Of a stretch of 33,415 nt of DNA, positions 1 to 7,984 are shown piece after piece. The notes beneath the pieces are model-generated. The model saw nothing but the letters and a program-made list of their open reading frames with translations. It did no database searches and was not told the origin of the DNA. The position numbers were made by a program, and so were the translations under genes. Position 1 is the stretch's first letter. Each line of letters opens with the position of its first letter. Origin of the DNA: Anaerolineae bacterium (GTDB lineage Bacteria > Chloroflexota > Anaerolineae > Epilineales > Epilineaceae); contig JAJCYU010000251.1 in assembly GCA_029262755.1 (NCBI GenBank), positions 1 through 33,415 of the forward strand, read 5' to 3'.

Positions 1-1
1 C

Positions 2-871
2 GTCGCGCGTACGATTGAACGGCTCCTTGCCATGGACGATGCTCCCGAGCGGCAGGTGCAGGTGGCCATCGATTTCGTCGCACCGGAAATCGACGAGAAC
101 ATTACGGCCAAGGAACTCGGCATCGAGACGCTGCTGCGCGAAGAGACCAGCTACTACCGGGGCAGCTCGCCCGACCGCGTCCACAATGTGGCGCTGGCTG
201 CATCCAAGTTCGACGGCGTGCTCATCGCGCCGGACGCCGTGTTCTCCTTCAACGACACCGTGGGGGATATCTCGGAGGAAGAGGGCTACAAAAAGACCCT
301 GATCATCCTGGACGGCGCCACGGCGGATGGGGTCGGCGGCGGCACATGCCAGGTCTCGACAACCCTCTACCGGAGCGCGTTCTGGACGGGTCTGCCGATC
401 GTCGAGCGCCTCGCGCACGGCTACCGCGTAGCGTACTACGAGCAGAACTCCCCGACCGGCATGGACGCCACGGTGTACGGGCCGACCATCGACCTCAAGT
501 TCAAGAACGACTCCGGTGGCTGGCTGCTGATCGAGACCGAAGCCGACAGTGCGGATCGAGCGCTTACCTTCCGGGTCTATGGCCCGCGCCTGGACCGCGT
601 GGTCGAGATGGAGGGCCCGGTCGTGCATACCCGCGTGCCACCGCCGGCCCCTGCAGTCGTCGTGGATCCTGAGCTTCTGCCGGGCCAGTCTCGCGAGGAC
701 GAACTGGAACGGGAGGGACTTTCGGTCACCGTGGAGCGCATCATCCGCCACAACGGTGAAGAACTGCGCGACGTGTTTCGCAGCTCCTATCGTCCGACCG
801 GCGCCCTTACGGCGATCGGCCCTACGCCGGAGCCGCAGCCCGGCGAGCCTCCCGCACCGGCGCTTCCCTAG
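2..871 (+). CDS. VanW family protein, 5' truncated by the window edge
   Basis: Frame is open to the window start (VARTIERLLAMDDAPER...). Contains VanW-type motif FSFNDTVGDISEEEGYKKTLIILDG...GGGTCQVSTTLYRSAFWTGLPIVERLAHGYRVAYYEQNSPTGMDATVYGP. Confidence 0.9.
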   Translation, partial: VARTIERLLAMDDAPERQVQVAIDFVAPEIDENITAKELGIETLLREETSYYRGSSPDRVHNVALAASKFDGVLIAPDAVFSFNDTVGDISEEEGYKKTLIILDGATADGVGGGTCQVSTTLYRSAFWTGLPIVERLAHGYRVAYYEQNSPTGMDATVYGPTIDLKFKNDSGGWLLIETEADSADRALTFRVYGPRLDRVVEMEGPVVHTRVPPPAPAVVVDPELLPGQSREDELEREGLSVTVERIIRHNGEELRDVFRSSYRPTGALTAIGPTPEPQPGEPPAPALP

Positions 872-1120
872 CAGGCCGTTGGGACGCCTTGGCACCGTGC
901 ACGAGGACGTGGCATGGCTGCTTCGTTCCATCGACTCTCGGCCTGCGTCTCGCCCTTACGCCCGTTCCTGACACGGTCCCGCGAAGCGCATGGCCGCTCG
1001 AACTCCGCGTCGATGGCGGGCCGAAGCGTGCAGACACGTTGGTTCCTTTGCCCGCTACGAGTTGCACGTTTCGAGCTGCCCGCATCGAGTTCGGAGCTAT
1101 GACGTGGCATCGCTTTTACT

Positions 1121-2356
1121 GTGCAGCGACGCCGATCGCTGAATCGTGCTCGTGAGCGCGTGAACGGCCCTGCGACCACGCCGGGGCCGTCGGCTCGCCT
1201 CCGCGTCGCGTGGGTCGTGGGCGGCCTGCATGCGGGCCCAGACGATCCGTTTGCGCCGTATCTGGCCACGTCGCTACGCGGGCTCGCCAAGCACGCCGAG
1301 GTCGTCGCGTTTCCGCTGCGCTACCCGGTGGCGCAAGTGCCCTATTCGCTCTTCGGAGCGCGCGTGGAACCGCAGTCGATCGGCGACGTGCGCCTGCGCG
1401 AAAGCCCAGCACTTTGGCGGAGCGTGGTTCGATCCATTGTGCAGGCTCACCGGCGCCGGCCCTTCGACCTGGTTCACGCGGTGCAGGCAGCCGAACCGGG
1501 CTTTGTGGCGTCCCTTGCTGCGGCGCGGATCGGACGGCCACTCGTAGCCCAAGTACTCGGGGGCGAGTTGGTCGATCTCGCGGACATCGGCTTCGGTGGC
1601 AAGCAGGACCGTGCGGGCCGATGGTTCGTGGCCTCCACGCTCCGTCGAGCGGCCCGCGTGGTCGTGCTCAGCGACGAGAGTGCCGGTGCCGCCAGGGCCC
1701 GTTTAGGTTCCGCGCGGGCCGATCGGATCCGGATCGCGCCGCTACCGGTTGAGATGGACCGCTTCCGCCCGCGATTGCTCCGAACGCGTCGCGCCCAGCT
1801 GCGCGCGGGAGAGGCTCCGTGTCGGCTTCTTGCGGTGGCCAACTTACTGCCCGTGAAGGATCACGCAACGCTCCTTCGCGCATTCGCGCAACTCGCCGCG
1901 CTTCGACCCGACGTGCGCCTCCATCTGGTCGGTGGTGGGCCGACGCTAGCGGCCCTGCGGCGCCAGGCGAGCGAGCTCGGGGTAGCGGAGCGTGTTCAAT
2001 GGTGGGGCCAAGTGCCGCATGCCGCGGTTCACGTGGCCTTCGCGGGGGCAGACGCCTACGTGTCCTCCAGCCGGCACGAGGCGCAGGGTGTCGCCCTATT
2101 GGAAGCGGCGTCGTGTGGGCTCCCGGTCGCCGCGACCGCCGTCGGCGCGGCGCGGGAGCTGCCGCCGAGCCTCGTGCACCGCTGCCGCCCGGGCAGCGTG
2201 GAAGGCCTTCTCGCCGCCATGGCCGACGCGCTCCAGAGCGCGCCCGCGCCGCGCGCTTCGCGCCGTGCGGTTCGGGATCTCCTGCGACCTAGGTGGAGTG
2301 AAGCTGCGTGCGCACAGCGAATGCTCGCGGTGTGGCGCGAGATCGCGGCATCATAG
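1121..2356 (+). CDS. Glycosyltransferase family 4 (GT-B fold); exact start uncertain
   Basis: N-terminal RVAWVVGGLHAGPDDPFAPY; C-terminal GT4 features LLAVANLLPVKDHATLLRAFAQL...LVGGGP...VQWWGQVPHAAVHVAFAGADAYVSSSRHEAQGVALLEAASCGLPVAATAVG. Confidence 0.85.
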   Translation: MQRRRSLNRARERVNGPATTPGPSARLRVAWVVGGLHAGPDDPFAPYLATSLRGLAKHAEVVAFPLRYPVAQVPYSLFGARVEPQSIGDVRLRESPALWRSVVRSIVQAHRRRPFDLVHAVQAAEPGFVASLAAARIGRPLVAQVLGGELVDLADIGFGGKQDRAGRWFVASTLRRAARVVVLSDESAGAARARLGSARADRIRIAPLPVEMDRFRPRLLRTRRAQLRAGEAPCRLLAVANLLPVKDHATLLRAFAQLAALRPDVRLHLVGGGPTLAALRRQASELGVAERVQWWGQVPHAAVHVAFAGADAYVSSSRHEAQGVALLEAASCGLPVAATAVGAARELPPSLVHRCRPGSVEGLLAAMADALQSAPAPRASRRAVRDLLRPRWSEAACAQRMLAVWREIAAS

Positions 2357-2523
2357 GTCGCGTGCGGGCCGTAGCGCTACGATAGGCCACGCGCGCGACA
2401 CGCGGCTTCCTCGAGCGTGCGATTCCGTCGATTGGGCGGACGCAAACGCCCGCGTGCGGCTTCGCGTTCAGGGTCACACGCTCCACGCCACCGCGAATAC
2501 CTCCTACCGCGGAGCAACCGCAT

Positions 2524-3897
2524 GTGCAGTCCTCGTTCTTGAACAGCTCATCGTCTCCGGAGTGGAATGATCCGCTCTGGTCGCGCGTTGCGTTGCCCTA
2601 CGCACGAGTGGCCCAATGCCTTGGTTTCACCGTCGGAATTCGCACCAACGACCCGCGCGTCCTCGGGTTGTTCGAAAGCGCGTTCGGCCCTGACGTTTCC
2701 GTAACAGGCGCGCCGGATCTGGATCTTGCGGTGACGGCCGATTGTGAACCGGCGGCACGGGCTCGGCCCGCGGCTCCGGGGACGAGCCAAACGGCGCAAG
2801 CGAACAACCTCGACGAGCCAGATCGCCCCGACACGGCGCCGCATGCGCAGCGCGGCGATCCGGATAGCAACACCCAGGACCGCACGCACGGAGCAACAAC
2901 TCTCCGTCCTCCAGGCCCGGAAGACTCGAGCGACAGGAGTCGCATGCCTGCAGGAGATTCGCGCGCGCCCGGCGTATCGTCGTCCCAGCATCATGAGAGT
3001 GAACATCCTGCGACCCGCTCGGACGCGCTGCCGGCGACCCCGCATGCTCCGGGCGCCTCCTTCCACCGGGAACGCAATGGGCTGTTCGTCGCGGGCGACG
3101 ATCGCGGGAGCGTGGTAAGCCTCGATCTGGTCGCGGGCCGGGGAGCGGCCTTCGTCAGCACCGCCACGCCGCCATTCGTCATACGCCAAGTGCTGCTCGA
3201 GTCGCCGGTTTGGCGGCTGGCGACCGCGCGGGGATTGGTGGCATTGCATGCAGCCACGGTCGTGGTGGACGGTGTCGGGCTGCTGCTGCGCGGCGCAGCA
3301 GGCTCCGGCAAATCGACCCTTGCCGCCGCGATGTTGCGCGCAGGCCACCGCGTGACTTCCGACGAAGTGACCTGGTGGGATCCGCGAGGGAATCGTCCTG
3401 TGCTGCGCGGCGGGGCTCGCTGGATCCATGTGGAGCCTAGGTCGGCGCAGGACTTCGACAGGTTCCGCGACCGCCCCGACCACCCCGAAGGTCCGCCGGA
3501 AGATGGCACCGTCGTCGACGTTCGCGGTATCGACGCTCTCGGCGTCGACGTTCGCGGTGTCGCACCCGGCAAGCGAGCCCTTGAGATTCCGTCCGACCTC
3601 GCCGCACCGGTGGTCGAATTCGGCCGGCTGATCTTGCTTCAGCCGCCAGCCGGGGGCTGGACGCAGCACTATGCTGCGGCGGATGCGTCGATTCGCGAGC
3701 TCACGGCCGATGCGGCGCGCGACGGCTTCGACGCGCTCCGCATCCGCGGCGAGGGCTCACAGGAACCCCGATGTTTCGATCGTGCGCGCGACGACCTATG
3801 TCGGGACGGGGCAATGGAACTCAAACTGGGTAGCGTCCCCGCGAACGTGGCGTGTTTGGAACAGATAGCGCAGCAGGTTCGGAAGGCGCGCGCATGA
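2524..3897 (+). CDS. HPr kinase/phosphorylase-like (HprK-related) P-loop protein with a long low-complexity insert; GTG start
   Basis: P-loop GLLLRGAAGSGKSTLAAAMLRAGHRVTSDEVTWWD typical of HprK-like kinases. N-terminal NDPRVLGLFESAFGPDVSV. About 110 aa of T/P/S/H-rich sequence between the N-terminal region and the kinase core. Confidence 0.75.
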   Translation: MQSSFLNSSSSPEWNDPLWSRVALPYARVAQCLGFTVGIRTNDPRVLGLFESAFGPDVSVTGAPDLDLAVTADCEPAARARPAAPGTSQTAQANNLDEPDRPDTAPHAQRGDPDSNTQDRTHGATTLRPPGPEDSSDRSRMPAGDSRAPGVSSSQHHESEHPATRSDALPATPHAPGASFHRERNGLFVAGDDRGSVVSLDLVAGRGAAFVSTATPPFVIRQVLLESPVWRLATARGLVALHAATVVVDGVGLLLRGAAGSGKSTLAAAMLRAGHRVTSDEVTWWDPRGNRPVLRGGARWIHVEPRSAQDFDRFRDRPDHPEGPPEDGTVVDVRGIDALGVDVRGVAPGKRALEIPSDLAAPVVEFGRLILLQPPAGGWTQHYAAADASIRELTADAARDGFDALRIRGEGSQEPRCFDRARDDLCRDGAMELKLGSVPANVACLEQIAQQVRKARA

Positions 3898-5117
3898 GGG
3901 AGCTCCCCCGCAGACGTGACGGTCGGCCCACGCGGGTGGCGCTCGTCCTGCCCTACTACGATCCGGATGCCGGCGACGACCCCTTCGCGGTTTTGGCCCG
4001 CTACCCGACGATTCCGGGAATCGCGGCGGCTCAGGCATCGCAGGGCCTAGACGTCGCGGCGTTCCAGCTCTTTCCGCGCAGGGCCGACCTCGCCTTGGAC
4101 GGCGCGGCCTTCCACTTCGTGCCCTCCGGCCCCGCCGCACGGGGGGCCTCCCGCGCGATGCATCGTGCGTTCCCACGTTATCGGGCGCCGTACTGGGAAG
4201 CCGCAGGGTCGCTTGCGGCCCGGGTGGGCGCGTGGCGTCCGGACGTCGTGCATGCCTTCGGCGCCACGCTCGACCTCAACCTTGCGATGACGGCCGCGAC
4301 GGCGCGTGCCGGAGGCTCGGGGCTGGTCGTTCACTATCATGGAGGTCTTCCGGACGCAGACCCGCTTACCCAGGCGCTGCGACGGCGCACGTTGCGCCGT
4401 GCGGATCGCCTGCTTTTCACGCATCGCGATCAGGCGCAGCCGTGGATTGCCGCCGGCATGGTCCGGCCGGATCGCGTCGCGGAAGTCGTGGAGACCTCGA
4501 CCCACATTCGGCCGATGGCGCGCGCGCGGGCGCAGGCGATCACGGGGATCTTCGGCGATCCCGCCTGCGTGATGGTCGGCCGCCTCCACGCCATCAAGGA
4601 TCCATTGACCGTGCTGACGGCGTTCGCCATCGTCGCCGAGCGACGCCCCTTGGCGACGCTGCATGTCGTGGGACCGGACGGCGGGCTGGCTACGGCGTGC
4701 AGGGCTATTGTGGCCGCTACACCGTCGTTGGTGGGCCGCGTACACGTGCACGGCGCCGTACCGCACACGCACATGCCCGCCATCTACGGCGCGGCCGATC
4801 TGCTACTCCAGGCCAGCCGCCGCGAGTGGAGCGGCCTCTCCGTGCTCGAGGCCATGGCCTGCGGCGTCGTGCCCGTCGTGACCGACATCCCCGCCTTCCG
4901 CGCGATGACCGGCGACGGCCGCTACGGGCGGCTGGTGCCCGTCGGTGACGCCGGCGCGATGGCACGGGCCGTGCTCGATCTCCCGCCCCGCGTTCGCGCA
5001 CCGTTATCACGCGCGGTGGCCGCCTGGTTCCAGCAAGCACTGAGCTTCGATGCGCTCGCCGCTCGTCTGGGCATCGTTTACGACGATGTGCTGCGGGAGC
5101 GCGCCGGTAGAAGCTGA
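3894..5117 (+). CDS. Glycosyltransferase family 4
   Basis: ATG at 3894 overlaps the upstream TGA (ATGA). GT4 motifs VGRLHAIKDPLTVLTAFAIVAERRPLATLHVVGPDG...VHVHGAVPHTHMPAIYGAADLLLQASRREWSGLSVLEAMACGVVPVVTDIPAFR. Confidence 0.85.
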   Translation: MRELPRRRDGRPTRVALVLPYYDPDAGDDPFAVLARYPTIPGIAAAQASQGLDVAAFQLFPRRADLALDGAAFHFVPSGPAARGASRAMHRAFPRYRAPYWEAAGSLAARVGAWRPDVVHAFGATLDLNLAMTAATARAGGSGLVVHYHGGLPDADPLTQALRRRTLRRADRLLFTHRDQAQPWIAAGMVRPDRVAEVVETSTHIRPMARARAQAITGIFGDPACVMVGRLHAIKDPLTVLTAFAIVAERRPLATLHVVGPDGGLATACRAIVAATPSLVGRVHVHGAVPHTHMPAIYGAADLLLQASRREWSGLSVLEAMACGVVPVVTDIPAFRAMTGDGRYGRLVPVGDAGAMARAVLDLPPRVRAPLSRAVAAWFQQALSFDALAARLGIVYDDVLRERAGRS

Positions 5118-5428
5118 GGGGATCCCGACCTGACTAGCGAGACAAGGCAGAGGTCGCGGATCGAACGCGCTAGCGTGAACTCTGGCTGTGTGTTTCCGGG
5201 CATGTCAACCGCGGATTTTGGAAAGCTGCCGGCCGGTCTCCAAGGTGGAAGGCAGCGGCGCCCCGTTCGCCGCGGTCAGCTGCGACCGGTCGATCCCCTT
5301 TTCCTGCGCAGCGAGTCTATGGATGTAGGGCTGCGCAGGGAGCAGTGCTGTGCCGCCCCGCGGCGCGACGTCTGTGTCCGAATCGAATGCAGCAAGCACG
5401 ATGTCCACGACCAAGCGAGCGACAATTC

Positions 5429-7660
5429 ATGAGGCACCGCTGCATAGACGAGTCACCACGCCGCCGATCCAAGATCGGCATTCAACGTCGCCTGCCCCCG
5501 TGCCGGTTGTCCGGTCTCGTGGCGTTTCTCGTGGCTGGAATGGGCGCCTTCGCGGCCCTCTCGCCCCATCCGACAACCGCGCGGGCGGCCGGCGATGGCC
5601 TCGTACTCGAATTCGAGCACGGAGGCGCCCTGAGCGCGTTGGCCACCGACGGATCGTGGGCCTACCTCGTCCAGGGCAGTCGCGTCCACGTGGTCTCGCC
5701 GTCAAACCCGGGGGGCTCGCCGCTTGCAAGCAGCAAGCCGGACTCCCTGTCCAGAGTGAAGGCGGCTGTCGCGCGCGACGGAACGGTCGCGTTAGGCGGT
5801 GACGGGTTGCGCATCTTCCATCACCGGGGGACCGATCTTCGCATCACTGATCAATGGCTGCCGCGGCACGGCATCGAGGCGCTGGCCTGGGCTGGTGACA
5901 GGCTGTGGGTGCTCGGCGACGACGGTCAGGCCCACCGGTTGCGCATCGACGAGGAGGGCACGATCGTGCGCCGTGACCGCTGGGCGCCGACCGCGCCGAC
6001 GTTGGAAACGACAGCGCAGATCTCGGCGCTCGCCCCGTCGCCGAACGGCGAGCTGTTGTTCGCACTTGTGCAGTGGGTCGGTGAAACACAACCCTTCCGC
6101 GACCCACCGGTTCGCTCGGCGGAGATTCTCCAGATCGAGGTCACCTCGGGCACGAACCGGGTGATCGCACGCGCGCCCGCCCAGCGATGGCCTCGGCCGG
6201 GTCTGCTCGCCGGGGACACGTGGGCCATGCTCTATGCGCGCTCCGGCTTCGGCGCGACGCCACAAGCGCAGCTGTTTACGAAAGGACCCGCGACGGGACT
6301 CTCCAGCCAGCTCTTGAGATGGGCGGGGGAGTACGGCACCCAGTCGCTGGCCATGATGGACGACGTGCTATGGCGATTGGACCAGAGCGGACAGCTCTAT
6401 CGACACGCGCGTCTAAGCGCTGTTCAATCACAACCCGTTCCGACGCCCTCCTTTACGGGGGTCTCCGTGTTGGGCATCGGTGCGCGATTGGCCCTACTAA
6501 GCCCGGAGCAGATGTGGTGGCTCGAGGACGATGGTTCGGCCGCGCCCGACGTAGCCCTGGACACCCGCGAGATTGCCGAGGTGGCCGCGACGAAGCATGG
6601 CGCGTGGCTGCGTCGCGGAACCCGCGCGATGGACTTTGTACCCGCTACCGGCCCCGACGGCTGGCTCCTCCCCCCGCCGCACACCGGGCCGACGTACGTC
6701 TATCAACTCTTTGGGGCCGGCGAACGCGTTTATTCTCTTGCCAACGGCGTCGTAGAGATCTATGCCGACCGCAGCCGGGACCGTGGCCGGCTCGAACGCT
6801 TGGCCGGGCTCCCTCAAGCCGGCGACCACCGAACGAGCCTGCTGATGGACGCCGAAGGGGACCGGGTCGTCACCAAGGACTCGTCGGGCACGATCTGGCT
6901 GCAGCGCTCGACGGTCGATGGCCGCCCCGCGCAAGAGCTCTACATGCTGACAAGCGGCGACGTCATCGACGAGCACCTGGACGGCGACCTGCTGTGGCTC
7001 GCAATCACGTCGCGACGTACAACCCGGCTCGAAGGATTCGACATCGCAGGCGTGGGCATTACCGCACCCCGGCAAACGAGCCTTAGCCTGCCCGGCTCCA
7101 CAGCCATCAGCTTCGCCGTCGAGCGCGGGATCGCGCTCGTGGGCCGTGGGCCCATCCTCTCCGCGCTACGCGTCTCCGATCCGAGCCGGCCCAAGGAAGT
7201 CGATGTGCTCGACCTCCCGGGATCGATCGTTCACGTTACCGTGCAGGGACTGATTGCGTGGGTCTACTCCACGGGCTCCGCGTCGGACTATCTGAGCGCC
7301 ATCCAGATCGGCCATGGTGGATCCTTGCACGATCTCGGCACCGTTACGTTGCCGCTCGGAGCGACCGAGATCGCCCTCGCGGCCGACGCCGGCGGCGTGT
7401 GGCTCGTCGCAGATCGGGCGCTCCAACGCTACACCTTCGCAACGCCGCTCGATTCTTCCCCGACCGCCGACCCACGCCCGAGCTCGACGGCGCCGGCGTC
7501 GGCGACACCGACTTCGACCGCGACCGCGCCGGAGGCGACCGCGACGACGGCGCTCCCGACGGCAACGCGCACGCCCACAATGCACCGAGAATTGCGCGTG
7601 TTGCTGCCGTGGCTGGCCCGAGGTGGGGCGTCCGCGCTCGTTCGCTTCGGGACACCATAG
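5429..7660 (+). CDS. Predicted secreted beta-propeller-like protein with T/P-rich linker and C-terminal LPWLARG tail
   Basis: Signal-like segment LSGLVAFLVAGMGAFAALSPHPTTARAA. Repeated propeller-like segments (ALATDGSWAYLVQGSRVHVVSP, ALAWAGDRLWVLGDDGQAHRL). Linker PSSTAPASATPTSTATAPEATATTALPTATRTPT, end RVLLPWLARGGASALVRFGTP. Confidence 0.7.
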   Translation: MRHRCIDESPRRRSKIGIQRRLPPCRLSGLVAFLVAGMGAFAALSPHPTTARAAGDGLVLEFEHGGALSALATDGSWAYLVQGSRVHVVSPSNPGGSPLASSKPDSLSRVKAAVARDGTVALGGDGLRIFHHRGTDLRITDQWLPRHGIEALAWAGDRLWVLGDDGQAHRLRIDEEGTIVRRDRWAPTAPTLETTAQISALAPSPNGELLFALVQWVGETQPFRDPPVRSAEILQIEVTSGTNRVIARAPAQRWPRPGLLAGDTWAMLYARSGFGATPQAQLFTKGPATGLSSQLLRWAGEYGTQSLAMMDDVLWRLDQSGQLYRHARLSAVQSQPVPTPSFTGVSVLGIGARLALLSPEQMWWLEDDGSAAPDVALDTREIAEVAATKHGAWLRRGTRAMDFVPATGPDGWLLPPPHTGPTYVYQLFGAGERVYSLANGVVEIYADRSRDRGRLERLAGLPQAGDHRTSLLMDAEGDRVVTKDSSGTIWLQRSTVDGRPAQELYMLTSGDVIDEHLDGDLLWLAITSRRTTRLEGFDIAGVGITAPRQTSLSLPGSTAISFAVERGIALVGRGPILSALRVSDPSRPKEVDVLDLPGSIVHVTVQGLIAWVYSTGSASDYLSAIQIGHGGSLHDLGTVTLPLGATEIALAADAGGVWLVADRALQRYTFATPLDSSPTADPRPSSTAPASATPTSTATAPEATATTALPTATRTPTMHRELRVLLPWLARGGASALVRFGTP

Positions 7661-7984
7661 ACCATCGCCGGCGTCTTGCGCACGACCGAGCTGCTAGGCC
7701 AGGTGACCCGCTCACTTGGACGCTGAGGTGCTGCGCCCGGGGTGCGACGCCATCGCGTTGCGCCCCCCCCGCGCGAACAATCGCGGCGAGGAGGTTGTGA
7801 CCGCGATCAACGGGGCCGAACGCATCGCGCCACCATCGACTGAGGAGGGAGCCGCACGAACCCCTTGGGTCGTCGTCGTTCCGCTCGATTCGCGACCCAC
7901 GTGTTGTGCACCGCAGAGATGGGCGGGAGCGAGTTCCAAAGACACCAGGGTCACGGACCTTTTCGCGACGACCTGACATCGCGC

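Noticed and set aside
2548-3669. 373-aa minus-strand ORF
   Set aside because: Antisense to the HprK-like gene, which has a clear P-loop; shadow frame.
5134-5173. CTAGCG/CGCTAG short inverted repeat
   Set aside because: Only 6 bp with a long spacer; expected by chance.
7755-7780. Run of eight C in the convergent intergenic region (and a G8 run near 28951)
   Set aside because: Homopolymers in GC-rich DNA; no gene whose frame would clearly be switched by the C8 run, so phase variation is not supported.
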